The notes below the pieces were generated by a model. It had not been told where the DNA came from, searched no databases, and saw only the letters and a program-made list of their open reading frames with translations. From the NCBI GenBank assembly GCA_963731745.1, contig CAVSWT010000008.1:62001-126000 (forward strand): a stretch of 64,000 nucleotides of DNA, in the 5' to 3' direction. Every line of letters begins with the position of its first letter. Positions within the stretch are counted from its first letter, which is position 1. This DNA is from CAVSWT01 sp963731745 (GTDB lineage Bacteria; Bacteroidota; Ignavibacteria; Ignavibacteriales; Ignavibacteriaceae). The position numbers and the translations under genes were made by a program. Shown here one piece after another: positions 43,601-53,150 of the stretch.

Positions 43601-46337
43601 CTCCTGTTGTCCACCAAGTAAGGCCTGAGCTTCCCCAAAATGCAATACATCCTTTATCTGGTACTTTAAGAAATTTTTCTCCAAAAGCATCTTGGTTATC
43701 AAAATGGGCAGTATAACAGGTAACACTGCTAATAAACGGCAGCCTTCCTCCATTATTCAATTCATATATATCATCATTAAGAAAAACAAGATCCCATTGT
43801 GCACTTCCTCCATGTCCATAATAATTTGCTAAAACAGCTCCTTCATTAAAACCCTCCCTAATTTCAGGGCCATCTCCTTGAAATGGATAATGTGTGGGTT
43901 TATTTGGAAATCTAAATACTTTTGTTGCAGTGAATCCATTTGGATTCAAATAAGTATTTTCAAGAAGCAGACTTTCGTCATTAAAGTTATGTACTAATTC
44001 ATCCGCATTATCTTGGCCCGAAGCTATAAGCAGTGCATTTTGCTTCCACTTCTTTGTTTTGTCTCCGGGATAATCAATTAATTTTTGAATTAATATTTCA
44101 CCTTCCGCTACTGTTTCTATAGATAACCTTCCAATTGCCAAATCGGGTACTAAATCATTTCCACTAACTGTCACTATATTATTATCACTTGCTGATTGTC
44201 CATATGTATAAGCATGATAAGGAATAGATGGAATAAAATTCGGTCGGCTATCGGGCAGCAGTTGTCGATAATCATAACTCATATCACCAATTAATACGAC
44301 ATACGCAGGTTTAGGTGATTGCCAATTTTCAAACGTATATTTTACAAATTTTTGAACAGCAAAAGGATCTAATAAGCCGCCTGAAAATTCATCATATATG
44401 TCCTGAATTTGTACTATATCAATTCTTGGATTTTGAATTGAAGTATCAGGAAAATCTTTGCTCCTCAAGTTGTATAATTGTTCAGCTATTGATTGAAATT
44501 TTTCATGAGTGATGATGATATAATCGGCGCCATGTGATGTGCTTCTTAGGTTTGAAACATGATTATCTTTAATCAATGAATCCGGAAGTAAAAAATAATT
44601 TTCTGCAGTACAAAAGAACTCAACTGTGTCTTCAATATCATATCCAAATAAAGTACTCCCATATATATCGTGTGTGATATTTACATTCTTAATTATCTCA
44701 CCATTCTGGGGAATAAATACCTTCATGTTATCTTCTTGCCATTTAAATACATTATATCTTGTCTCACCATTATAACCGGGAGTGCTTTTAAATGTATAAT
44801 GATTACCATTAGATCTTAATTCTCTCCAATACTCCAACTCGAACCAATTTACTCTGATTTCATCTGACTTTGTTGCTAATGGATATATTGGATCAACTGG
44901 TATGTCTCCATAAGCAGCAACCTGGAAATAATTGACATCAGGGTAAATATGGGTGGTATTTAAATCAATAGTGGTTTCAAATGTAGCTGCTGTAGGCCCG
45001 TCCCATGTAAAAGTTCCAATTGATTGAGATGTTAATGAAACCTTAACTTTGTGATCAGGATTTACTCTATCATTTGTCGTCATGCCGTGCATGTTTACAC
45101 GAACTGTAATTTTTGTTGAGTCGAGAAAAAGATTTGAAGGTGTTAAAAAATTTGCAGAGAAGGCATTTAATAGAGATCCATTTTGGCCCGAAGATTTTCC
45201 CCACATCCAATAATCTCGTTTATCATTTACAGCATGCCCTAAACGTTCATACAAAGAATCTTTTTCAAAGTGTAATACATTCTTAGTCATCTGAAAATCA
45301 TAAATCCAATTTTTTGGAGTTCCATCAACTTGTTTGTATCGCAATCCAGTAGTGTCAGCTTGAAATGAAAACCAATATAAATTTGAATTGTTATAAATAT
45401 TCAGCCAGGCATAAGGAGAAGGTTTAGGTGGGAAGCCTACAAATTCAATATAGTCCCCACTATTAAATACATCATTCGAATCAGCATCCTTAACATAAAT
45501 TGGAATTTCTTTTTCGTCATTGAACATTTGAAGTTTATTAGTTGGAACACTTTGAACTGGTACACCTAAATTCAATAAATAATCATAGGATAACCTGTAT
45601 ACGCCTTTATCCTTCAAATAAATTTTATAATAATCCTTTTGTGAATTATACCAATAATTACCGGATACCGGCTTAGCGGTGTAATTTGAAGATTTACTTG
45701 ACCAGTTTTTAGCCTCATTAAAATTAATAACAGTTGATTTTAAGATATCCAAATCAGTTTTATCATCTACAGAATTGTAACCTGACGCTGTTTGTGAAGT
45801 ATTATAATTTATTCTAACTGTCAATTTTTCATTTTTAATTAATTCACGTGTTATGGGATTGAATTGAAAAGGATAAACGCTTAAGGTAATTATTCTAGAA
45901 AATCTAAAAACAAAATCGTTAGCTATTTTGGAATTTACTTCAGGAAATAATTTATTTGTTCGGTAAATGTTTTGTTGAAAAGATTCAGGTTTGGTTCCAT
46001 CAATAAGTGAGTCCGCAAAAGGAATAATAAATTTATTTGAGAATGATTTTTGCTCAGAATTCAAAATCAACAAACCCGGATTTGCTTCACCAGGAACACC
46101 AACATTTACTTCAAATTTAGGTAAGTCAGGTTCGCCAACTTTTGCAGCGGTTTGATCATCACTTTTAATGATTGTGAAGGTTTTGCCATCAATATTTTTA
46201 TCAACTAACGGAAACTGATTTTTAAAATCAAATTCGATTATAATATGATCTGACTTTGATTCAATTACCTTATAAGTTTGTCCCCATATTGAAGAGCGAA
46301 TAAAAACTAAAAGTAGTAGCGAGAAGATTAATTTCAT
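40614..46337 (-). CDS. Giant C25 (gingipain-type) peptidase, PorU-like candidate
   Basis: An exported 1907-residue protein with a signal peptide at 1-19. The C25 catalytic domain spans about 590-985. His842 lies in YYGHGGSAQWD and Cys874 in SVTCYTAHFD, matching the HG and C dyad of gingipains and PorU. CARDB/Ig-like modules follow (about 990-1190), then a beta-propeller-like region (about 1210-1530) and more Ig domains. The end (FTIPNPFKDATYFTFEL, then VYWDGRDQDGDQVANGLYFYKI) is FlgD-like, as in PorU. It could be the T9SS sortase or another surface peptidase. It follows the polysaccharide operon on the same strand. Confidence 0.82.
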   Translation of the reverse strand: MKLIFSLLLLVFIRSSIWGQTYKVIESKSDHIIIEFDFKNQFPLVDKNIDGKTFTIIKSDDQTAAKVGEPDLPKFEVNVGVPGEANPGLLILNSEQKSFSNKFIIPFADSLIDGTKPESFQQNIYRTNKLFPEVNSKIANDFVFRFSRIITLSVYPFQFNPITRELIKNEKLTVRINYNTSQTASGYNSVDDKTDLDILKSTVINFNEAKNWSSKSSNYTAKPVSGNYWYNSQKDYYKIYLKDKGVYRLSYDYLLNLGVPVQSVPTNKLQMFNDEKEIPIYVKDADSNDVFNSGDYIEFVGFPPKPSPYAWLNIYNNSNLYWFSFQADTTGLRYKQVDGTPKNWIYDFQMTKNVLHFEKDSLYERLGHAVNDKRDYWMWGKSSGQNGSLLNAFSANFLTPSNLFLDSTKITVRVNMHGMTTNDRVNPDHKVKVSLTSQSIGTFTWDGPTAATFETTIDLNTTHIYPDVNYFQVAAYGDIPVDPIYPLATKSDEIRVNWFELEYWRELRSNGNHYTFKSTPGYNGETRYNVFKWQEDNMKVFIPQNGEIIKNVNITHDIYGSTLFGYDIEDTVEFFCTAENYFLLPDSLIKDNHVSNLRSTSHGADYIIITHEKFQSIAEQLYNLRSKDFPDTSIQNPRIDIVQIQDIYDEFSGGLLDPFAVQKFVKYTFENWQSPKPAYVVLIGDMSYDYRQLLPDSRPNFIPSIPYHAYTYGQSASDNNIVTVSGNDLVPDLAIGRLSIETVAEGEILIQKLIDYPGDKTKKWKQNALLIASGQDNADELVHNFNDESLLLENTYLNPNGFTATKVFRFPNKPTHYPFQGDGPEIREGFNEGAVLANYYGHGGSAQWDLVFLNDDIYELNNGGRLPFISSVTCYTAHFDNQDAFGEKFLKVPDKGCIAFWGSSGLTWWTTGVYINKIFNDETFNKEEYVSGKAILKSKIRLGAAPPYNASQVALLTLFGDPILKLALPDKPDFTINQNDISIIPANPLTTDTVNVKIKVNNFGRIFSPDSVNLELYASSSDTSYKIGQFRFGNFGELDSAIFKWNPKKGGLYKLTAKVNEIEVIPEMDYSDNEGSASFAVYDLGEPNIIKPNDGFSTSENSIDVLLVDNGHYLGLSLTYFIEIDSTSNFINPILTSGSINPKDGLLEWKSPHLSNGIYYWRTRIYDGTDSSFWSKTRTFEISGTPKEGYYISNNQLKMFQQSNLIYLDSLKSLILNTKYLPPHPSTEKLLSKINVTFPSDVQNLSSITTDGTYIYFASMAYFNNTNPSPIYKLGTGLNGTVAGQNYGSIPNVSAQIWHTMFFHSDGFIYAATGDYKSLLRINPNSGDTSRVIIPDGLLNENAQSKNGAFYLSSDGKFVYNLAYRDSVGNSKYTVRVFDPASNWNKAKNDLILSGSSYPGFSSFFVTNGYLYAYENYESGYMRMFDLSNGSFIEEWLSYDPFQGLFAWCYDWQNDFVYSSVFRSGYASKIFKFAGKYKDAKGTALSPTIGPAAEWKSMTYTINASGAAGSYEAKLEGLNKNNGNWESIESDLQNNYDLSKIDAKKYNYIRARFNFVDSSYGSSSPIQLTSMNVMYQAPAEIVLSKNNFVFSPDTVLQGLPIESSLKIRNVGTLNVPSLKVKYYLNASDTSSSDSAYFNYTVSIPKDSSVIINNTISTNRFLFNNKTKVVAETETPEFFTVNNIISKDFYVSRDSINPKMEVTFDGKEILNGDIVSSNPKIIISLEDNSPLPLDTSYFTIIYNNESLSFSQPDINYTYTPYPNSKSIIDWNPHLENGRNVLEVLARDASGNYNDTVSYQIIFYTYTENDIQNIFTIPNPFKDATYFTFELRGTQAPEELLIRIYTVAGRLIRDIKVQTSQLTIGFNKVYWDGRDQDGDQVANGLYFYKIVYKNNGIVKTATEKLAKVK

Positions 46338-46448
46338 TAAAAACCTTTTTCAATGTCAGTGTATAACATAATTTTTTGTGTGATTTAGAACAAGGGAGAA
46401 AAATTGCCAATCCTAATTATTACAAATACTTACGAAATACAAATTCAT

Positions 46449-48140
46449 TCATTCAAAATTTAATTTGAGTGAAGCCCATAAATTATTTCCATTTTTTATA
46501 ACACTTTCAGATGAATATCTCTGATGCTGAAAAACAAAATCAAAATTGATTCCATAAGTCAATTCATATTCAAAATTAATCATTAGCTCATCATTGATTT
46601 CTCTAATTCCATCAAGCAGATATGAATACAACGGATCATCATATCTGTAATTTTGGAAGACATCACCGCCCGCATTCTTAATTAAATTTCCATTTCCGTC
46701 ATACACATTTTTTCCGTGCAGTTGGTGATCAAATTTAATCGATGCAGAAATTTTGGAAGTGAATTGATAATCAAGTTTGAGAGAAAGTAAAGTTGAATTG
46801 GGCTGCAGATTTGTTCCCAGCAAATAACCATTTGAAGTATAAGTTAGATCAGCGTAACCGCCGGGATGAGAAAAAATATAGGGTCTAATTTGTACATACT
46901 CAATTCTAAGAATAAAATTATCTGGCAGAATCGGTTTTGAAAGAAAACTACCTAGCTGCCATGCTGTGCCATTGTTGCTGCCGGACCATTCACCTTTAAA
47001 TAACCTTTTGAAATTAATATCATCGAATGTAATAGAAGAATTTAGTTCCAATCCATTTGTTAGCAAAAATCTTCCATCAAAAGTTAGAAAAGAATTATCA
47101 AGATCGTTCATTGATCTTTGTGCTGATTCCCAAAATAAAAATGGATTTAAATATGCTAATTCAAATGGACGGTTTGAATAAATTATTGTCTGAGAAATAC
47201 CAAAATTTAGAGATGAAATCGGATTATAATTTAAACGACTAACAGCAACATATTTTGAAGGTTTAGTCCTTATATCTAGAGCTAATGAGTCTACATGATA
47301 ATCAATTCTCGGGTGAACCAGCCAGCCATGTAAAAAAGTATAACTTAAAGTTTTGTAAGCAATATTAAATTTCACAAAATCAAATAACGGCGGATTTTCT
47401 CCAAGCTGAAGCTTATTCAAATAACCGGTTCCCCACAATATTCTTTCTCTTCCAAGCTGCAAATTTATAATTCCTTTTTGAAACCTTAGATACCCTTCCG
47501 TGTTGTCAAAAGTGTTTAGCCCGGTATTGTTGTAAGTAAAACTCTGCATAACTCTCTGATCTAATCTTGCGGTTTCACGATTCCCGGCTTCTATGCCATT
47601 GGTTGCTTTTACATAAAATCCAAACCAGTTATCGTAAGAACCATGTGCTATTCCGCCAAAGTCTAAAAGAGAAGAATTATTTTTATTAAAGCTGCTGAAT
47701 AGATATTTATATTCTAAAGATGGTTCAATGAAAAATGAAACGAGTGAATCAGAATACGAATATAAATGTTTTTGATTATCTGTAGTTAAAATGGAAATAA
47801 AATCTGAAGGAAATTCATTGAATAAGTTTACAACATGCTTGGATGAATTGTCAATAAAAATCTTTTCTTTCATTCTTTGTAAAAATTCAAGATCGACCTC
47901 AGATAATTTTGACTGATTATTATCAATCTCAGAAAGTAATTCTGCAATTTTTCCCCTTGATAGTGGAATAACTATATCATTAAAATCATTAATTATTCCT
48001 TGTACTTGCATTTTCTTTAAGAATAAATAAACCGGATGATCTGCAGGAACATTTTCAACTTGTGCAATAAGTAAAGCTGGGGATAGACATATGAGGAATA
48101 AAATAATCCACAAAATTTTACAAACTGAAAGTTGTCTCAT
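46449..48140 (-). CDS. Wzi-like capsule-assembly outer-membrane barrel
   Basis: The 563-residue protein has a signal peptide (1-26) and the N-terminal helical region VPADHPVYLFLKKMQVQGII typical of capsule-assembly Wzi-family proteins in Bacteroidota. Alternating-residue beta strands follow to a C-terminal aromatic end (LWASLKLNFE). Wzi-type proteins bind exported polysaccharide at the surface. It sits between the FlaA1-like dehydratase and the C25 peptidase. Confidence 0.85.
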   Translation of the reverse strand: MRQLSVCKILWIILFLICLSPALLIAQVENVPADHPVYLFLKKMQVQGIINDFNDIVIPLSRGKIAELLSEIDNNQSKLSEVDLEFLQRMKEKIFIDNSSKHVVNLFNEFPSDFISILTTDNQKHLYSYSDSLVSFFIEPSLEYKYLFSSFNKNNSSLLDFGGIAHGSYDNWFGFYVKATNGIEAGNRETARLDQRVMQSFTYNNTGLNTFDNTEGYLRFQKGIINLQLGRERILWGTGYLNKLQLGENPPLFDFVKFNIAYKTLSYTFLHGWLVHPRIDYHVDSLALDIRTKPSKYVAVSRLNYNPISSLNFGISQTIIYSNRPFELAYLNPFLFWESAQRSMNDLDNSFLTFDGRFLLTNGLELNSSITFDDINFKRLFKGEWSGSNNGTAWQLGSFLSKPILPDNFILRIEYVQIRPYIFSHPGGYADLTYTSNGYLLGTNLQPNSTLLSLKLDYQFTSKISASIKFDHQLHGKNVYDGNGNLIKNAGGDVFQNYRYDDPLYSYLLDGIREINDELMINFEYELTYGINFDFVFQHQRYSSESVIKNGNNLWASLKLNFE

Positions 48141-48196
48141 TAGGTCGAAATGAAATTAGAAAGGATAAATAAAAAATTAAATTAATCGCTTCAAAA

Positions 48197-50134
48197 CTAC
48201 TTTAAAGAAGTTTTAACCGTATTAAATCCCATTGAATCATCTTCTGTATTTTCAAATACAGCGTCTGCATTTAAAGTAGGTACATAGTTTTTAAATAATA
48301 ATACCCATTCTTTTTTTGTGGCGTTTCCGATTAATCGTTTAAAGTCTTCGATCATAAAATCTATAGAAGTTTTATTGTGCATATAAACTAAACGGGCTTT
48401 GAATATTTTTTTATGATTTGTGGCGATTACACCTTCTTCCGCGGTCAAAACTTCTTCATAAAGTTTCTCTCCCTCACGAATTCCTGTAAACTCAATTTTA
48501 ATATCTTTATCCGGAATTAAATTATTGAGTAAAATTAGATCTTTTGCAAGATCGAGTATTTTAATCGGTTCGCCCATATCAAGCACAAAAACATCACCGC
48601 TTCTGCCTGTAACTGCAGCTTGTAGTACTAATGCGACTGCTTCCGGAATAGTCATAAAAAATCTTCTCATTTCCGGATGTGTAATTGTTATTGGGCCTCC
48701 ATTTTTCAATTGCTCAATAAAAATAGGTAGCGCACTTCCACGGCTGCCTATTACATTACCAAATCTTACCGCAACAAAATTTGTAGTTCCGTGCTTGCCT
48801 GCGCCGGTTACAATATGTTCGGCTATTCGTTTGGATGCACCCATAATGCTGGTGGGATTTACTGCCTTATCTGTTGAAATTAATATAAAGTTTTTTACAC
48901 CGTATGAAATTGAAAGATCAGATAAAATTTTTGTGCCTAAAATATTCACCCTAACGGCTTCTTCGGGGAATTTCTCCATAACCGGAACATGTTTGTATGC
49001 AGCTGCGTGGAAGATTGTATCCGGCCTAAATTCATTTAAAATTCTATCAACTTTTTGCTCATTGGAGATATCACATAAAAACATTTGAATATTTGCATTT
49101 GGGAACAAACGCGCTAACTGTAATTCAAGGTTTGCAAGATCACTTTCATTTATATCTAAAATTCCAATTTGTTCCGGATGATAACTTAAAACCTGATGAG
49201 CAATTTCTGAACCTATTGAACCTGCAGCCCCGGTAATTAGAACTCTTCTGCCATTTAAAAATCCTATTATCTCTTTAGTATTAATTGAAACTGCCTGTCT
49301 GCCTATTAAATCACTTAAATCAATATCCCGAATGTCTTTAACACCTACTTGTAATGAATTCGAAGTATCATTCACAGAATTTATAACTTTAACATCTGTT
49401 ATTCCCGATTCACGAGCGATATTTAAAATTTTTCTATGAAATTGACGATCAGCTGAAAGAACTGAAATTAAAATGGATTCTATATTGTACTTGCTGATTA
49501 TTTCTTTCAATTGATTAGTTCTACCTAAAACTCTGATTCCCTGTAAATACATGTTTTGTTTAATCGAATCATCATCAACAAATCCGACAGGATGGAAATT
49601 TCTTTTAGGACTTCTATTTATATCTCTTAAAAGCTGCTCTCCGCTGCTGCCTGCGCCGATAATTAATGTTCTTTTTAATTCCGACACACCGATACTTTGC
49701 CGCATCACTTCAACATACATTCGCTTTGATATTTTAAAACCGGAAGAAATGAGAAAAGTTAAAACAAGATCGATAGCTAAAATACTTCTTGGGAATCCTG
49801 AAAAAATATCTAATTGTGAACCATAAATAACTATAAATAAGATGCCGCTACTTAACAAACAAGCTCTGCTAATATTGGCAACATCCTGCAGAGAAACTAA
49901 CCTCCAGGATATGTTATACAGCTTAAGCGAATAAAAAACCAAAAGCTTTATTGAAACAAATATCAATAGAAAAGGGATAAGATTTGCTGTTAATCCATCA
50001 AAACCGTTAAACTGTGCTCTTATCTGAAAAGACCAATAAATTGAAAGTGAAAAAGCAATAACGTCAAAAATAATAAATGCTATTTTTCGTTTAAGAAAGG
50101 ATGGGTATAAAATGTTCGCAATAATTTTTTTCAT
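48197..50134 (-). CDS. Membrane-bound nucleotide-sugar 4,6-dehydratase (FlaA1/PglF/WbpM family)
   Basis: The 645-residue protein has four N-terminal membrane helices (about 15-130), a first Rossmann domain (GAGSSGEQLLRDI), then the catalytic SDR domain with GAAGSIGSEIAHQV. STDKAVNPTSIMGASKR shows the atypical Met-x3-Lys (in place of Tyr-x3-Lys) that marks PglF/WbpM enzymes. These make UDP-4-keto-6-deoxy-GlcNAc from UDP-GlcNAc. It overlaps the sugar-transferase gene by 4 bp and, with the DegT aminotransferases, suggests an amino-deoxy sugar. Confidence 0.93.
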   Translation of the reverse strand: MKKIIANILYPSFLKRKIAFIIFDVIAFSLSIYWSFQIRAQFNGFDGLTANLIPFLLIFVSIKLLVFYSLKLYNISWRLVSLQDVANISRACLLSSGILFIVIYGSQLDIFSGFPRSILAIDLVLTFLISSGFKISKRMYVEVMRQSIGVSELKRTLIIGAGSSGEQLLRDINRSPKRNFHPVGFVDDDSIKQNMYLQGIRVLGRTNQLKEIISKYNIESILISVLSADRQFHRKILNIARESGITDVKVINSVNDTSNSLQVGVKDIRDIDLSDLIGRQAVSINTKEIIGFLNGRRVLITGAAGSIGSEIAHQVLSYHPEQIGILDINESDLANLELQLARLFPNANIQMFLCDISNEQKVDRILNEFRPDTIFHAAAYKHVPVMEKFPEEAVRVNILGTKILSDLSISYGVKNFILISTDKAVNPTSIMGASKRIAEHIVTGAGKHGTTNFVAVRFGNVIGSRGSALPIFIEQLKNGGPITITHPEMRRFFMTIPEAVALVLQAAVTGRSGDVFVLDMGEPIKILDLAKDLILLNNLIPDKDIKIEFTGIREGEKLYEEVLTAEEGVIATNHKKIFKARLVYMHNKTSIDFMIEDFKRLIGNATKKEWVLLFKNYVPTLNADAVFENTEDDSMGFNTVKTSLK

Positions 50135-50730
50135 TTAAAAATCGTTTTTAGTGTGGCAAATATAATTTTTATATCTACAAAAAAGGAAATGTCATTCAAA
50201 TATTTCTTATATAATTTGATTTTCTCAGGTAAAATTTCATTTAGATAAAAACTCTCTTTGTTTGGCTTATTACTTAAAAGTTTTTCTTCATTTCTAAATG
50301 CAAGTGAGGCATAATCTGAAATGCCCGGCTTAATTGAAAGTATAGTAGAATAATCGTTTTTAAAGTGACTTGCATATTTATAAACTTCAGGCCTTGGACC
50401 AACAATACTCATATTGCCAATCAATACGTTAATAAATTGCGGGAGTTCATCTAATTTATATTTTCTTAAAAATTTTCCTATGCCAGTCATTCTTTTGTCA
50501 TCCGAAGAGGATAGATTAACATCAAGTTTATCTGCATTTTCTATCATCGTTCTAAATTTTATCACCTTAAATTCTTTCCAGTTTTTCCCCACTCTTTTCT
50601 GTAAATAAAAAACAGGTAATCCTGAATTAAGAATAATAAGAACAGCTATAAATATAAGTAAGGGCAGAAGCAAAATTAAAGCCAAAAATGAAACAAAAAA
50701 ATCAAAGACCTTTTTAACAAATAAATACAT
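50131..50730 (-). CDS. Bacterial sugar transferase (PglC-like phosphoglycosyl transferase)
   Basis: The monotopic membrane enzyme (199 aa) is the small form of the polyprenyl-phosphate glycosyl-1-phosphate transferase family. It has a re-entrant N-terminal helix (about 8-32), then FKVIKFRTMIENAD, KYKLDELPQFINVLIGNMSIVGPRPE with the catalytic Asp-Glu dyad in the LDELPQ motif. It starts glycan assembly by loading the first sugar phosphate on undecaprenyl phosphate. The short length matches PglC rather than WbaP. Confidence 0.94.
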   Translation of the reverse strand: MYLFVKKVFDFFVSFLALILLLPLLIFIAVLIILNSGLPVFYLQKRVGKNWKEFKVIKFRTMIENADKLDVNLSSSDDKRMTGIGKFLRKYKLDELPQFINVLIGNMSIVGPRPEVYKYASHFKNDYSTILSIKPGISDYASLAFRNEEKLLSNKPNKESFYLNEILPEKIKLYKKYLNDISFFVDIKIIFATLKTIFK

Positions 50731-50811
50731 AATTAAAATTATTTCGCTCTTTAAATTACGCTAAATTTGTATTTATTACCGCTTTTAATAAATAAATTCT
50801 AATAAATGACA

Positions 50812-51972
50812 CTATTTTAGAAAGGTAGATAAAGTATTATCTACAGAAAAGATGACTTTTTCTATTTGTTCATTTGTCATACCCGGCCAAATCGGAAGTG
50901 AAATAAGGTTTGGATAGACTTTTTCAGAAATCGGGAAATCGTTCTGATTCAAGTTAAAAGTATTCTGGTAATATGGGTGCTTATACAATGGAATAAAATG
51001 TACACTAGATCCAACACCTTTATTTTTTAATTCACCAATAAATTTAGAACGATTAATTTCTAATTTTTCAAAATTAATGTGAATGGGATAAAGATGATGT
51101 GATGATTCCCTGTCGTTTTTAATTTTATAAATTTTTATAAGATCATTCTTTTCGAATTCAGCATTATAAAGGTTATAAATTTCTTTTCTCAATCTCAACA
51201 TTTCATTAATTTTTTCTAGCTGAGCTAATCCTAATGCCGCTTGAATATCGGTAAAGTTATATTTATAGCCAGGGGCAACTACTTCATAATACCACGAGCC
51301 CTTTTCAGAATATCTATTCCAAGCATCTTTATTAATTCCGTGTAATCGCATGATAGAACATCGTTCAGCAATCTCTTCAATTTCAGTGCAAATCATACCG
51401 CCTTCTCCTGTGGCAAGTGTTTTGGTCGCATAGAAACTAAAACAGGTTACGTCACCGATAGTTCCAATTATTTTATTTTTATAGTATGAAGGCAGAGCAT
51501 GCGCAGCATCTTCAATAACCATTAAATTATTTTTCTTTGCGATATCATTTATCTCATCCATATCACACGGCTGACCGCCATAATGTACCGGAATTATTGC
51601 TTTAGTTCTTGAATTTATTTTTTTTTCGATTTCGAGCGGATCAATATTTAAAGTGTCTTCTTGAACATCAACTATAACCGGTTTAGCACCAAAATAACAT
51701 ACAATCTCTGCTGTTGCGGTAAAAGTTATAGATGGAACAAGCACTTCGTCACCTGCTTTAAGCCCAATTGCTTCTAAAGCTAAATGAGCCGCTGCCGTCC
51801 AAGAACTAACAGAAACCGCATGTTTTGCACCAATAAATTTTTTAAACTCACTTTCAAATCTTAAAGTTTTGGGGCCAGTAGTCCACCAGCCTGACTTGAT
51901 GGTGTCAATAACTTCGTTGATTTCAGTTTCGTCCTGATATGGCTTGTGAAATTGAATGAAATCTTTGATCAT
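50812..51972 (-). CDS. DegT/DnrJ/EryC1/StrS aminotransferase
   Basis: The 386-residue PLP sugar aminotransferase has SSWTAAAHLALEAIGLKAGDEVLVPSITFTAT near the start. VIEDAAHALPSYYKN holds the PLP Asp, and the Schiff-base Lys is in CFSFYATKTLATGEGGM. In this context it probably transfers an amino group to the 4-keto sugar from the FlaA1-like dehydratase, as PglE or PseC do. It is 28 bp after a second DegT-family gene. Confidence 0.92.
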   Translation of the reverse strand: MIKDFIQFHKPYQDETEINEVIDTIKSGWWTTGPKTLRFESEFKKFIGAKHAVSVSSWTAAAHLALEAIGLKAGDEVLVPSITFTATAEIVCYFGAKPVIVDVQEDTLNIDPLEIEKKINSRTKAIIPVHYGGQPCDMDEINDIAKKNNLMVIEDAAHALPSYYKNKIIGTIGDVTCFSFYATKTLATGEGGMICTEIEEIAERCSIMRLHGINKDAWNRYSEKGSWYYEVVAPGYKYNFTDIQAALGLAQLEKINEMLRLRKEIYNLYNAEFEKNDLIKIYKIKNDRESSHHLYPIHINFEKLEINRSKFIGELKNKGVGSSVHFIPLYKHPYYQNTFNLNQNDFPISEKVYPNLISLPIWPGMTNEQIEKVIFSVDNTLSTFLK

Positions 51973-52000
51973 ATAAAATTTGATCTAGGTTAAATTTGAT

Positions 52001-53147
52001 TTAAATAATTTGCTGTAAATTATTTTTTAGAAAGTTTAAAACCTTCTGATTATTCTGAATATCTGTTGGCAGATTTACTATCAAACTGGAAATCTTAACT
52101 GCTTCCGGATAAAGGTTTTTATTGAAATTCCATCTCTCTAAATTTTCTTTGATTGGATGCAAAGGTGAAATGAACCAATCACCCAAATTAATATTTTGTT
52201 TTTGCGCAAGGTCAAAAAATAGATCGCGATTTTTTACAAGTAGAGGATATTTCAGAAAGGCGTGATTATTAAAAAAGTCTTCTAATACAAAAACTTTATG
52301 ATACTTTTTCAGAAAATTGGTATACTCTTGTGCATTTTTTTTTCTTAATAAATTCAGATCATCTAACCGTTCTATCTGTTTAATCCCTTCCTTAATCTGT
52401 ATGTTTGAAATACTTTTAAAAAAATTGCTCGGCATTTTTACACCTAATAATTCTTCTCCCTGTGAAGATCCAACCACTAAATTATGTTTACTTAGAAACC
52501 GGAATATTTTAACTAAAACATTCTGTGTTAATTCATTAACAAAATACTTTCTAAATGGTATTAAAAAAGATAATGTGAATTTATCAAAGAAAGTAGGATT
52601 TATCTTTTCCCTTTCAAGTTTATTAACCGGATCTAAAAGAATGTTATTATTTACTATTAAAAATCCCCCTATGCCGGTTGAAAACGGTTTATTCCATTGG
52701 GTTGAATAAAATGCAGCATCGCAATAAGTTCCATTCGGTTTACCATTATAGTATCCACCGAACCCATGTGTGCAGTCTTCAATTGTAAATAAATTATTTT
52801 TTTTAGCTATCTGAATAATGTCTTCAATATTAGATGAAAGGCCGAAGGTATTTTGGCAGATAATTGCTTTAGTGTTCTCTGTTATAGCTTCGTCAATTTT
52901 TTCAATCGAAATATTATATGTTTCCGGATTAATATCTATGTAGACCGGTTTTGCCTTAAGATACATAATTGCATTCGGAACAACTACACAAGTGAAAGCC
53001 GGTAGAATAACTTCATCATTATCTTTAATGCCCATGGCTTTTAAAATAGCGATAAAGAGCTATTCTCCCTTTCCAATAAAGAAAGACATTTTCAATTGGA
53101 ATCTTCAGTTTGTGCGAAATTAATTTTTTATACAGAAATGAATTCAT
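52001..53147 (-). pseudogene. Second DegT-family aminotransferase, frameshifted near the 5' end
   Basis: ATG 53147 opens MNSFLYKKL...VFLYWKGRIALY and then runs into a stop, while another frame resumes with ILKAMGIKDNDEVILPAFTCVVVPNAI and continues to the end. One extra base at 53050-53051 (TATCGCTATT for TATGCTATT) explains the shift. The restored protein has about 381 aa. The PLP Lys is in STQWNKPFSTGIGGF and the Asp in IEDCTHGFGG. It is 3 bp after the GT2 gene and 28 bp before the other DegT gene. Its role may be a second amino-sugar step. Confidence 0.82.
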
Positions 53148-53150
53148 ATT

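Noticed and set aside
48525..49088. 187-codon open frame on the plus strand opposite the FlaA1-like gene
   Set aside because: It is the antisense shadow of a strongly conserved SDR domain, has no ribosome site and a low-complexity Ile/Ser/Leu composition.
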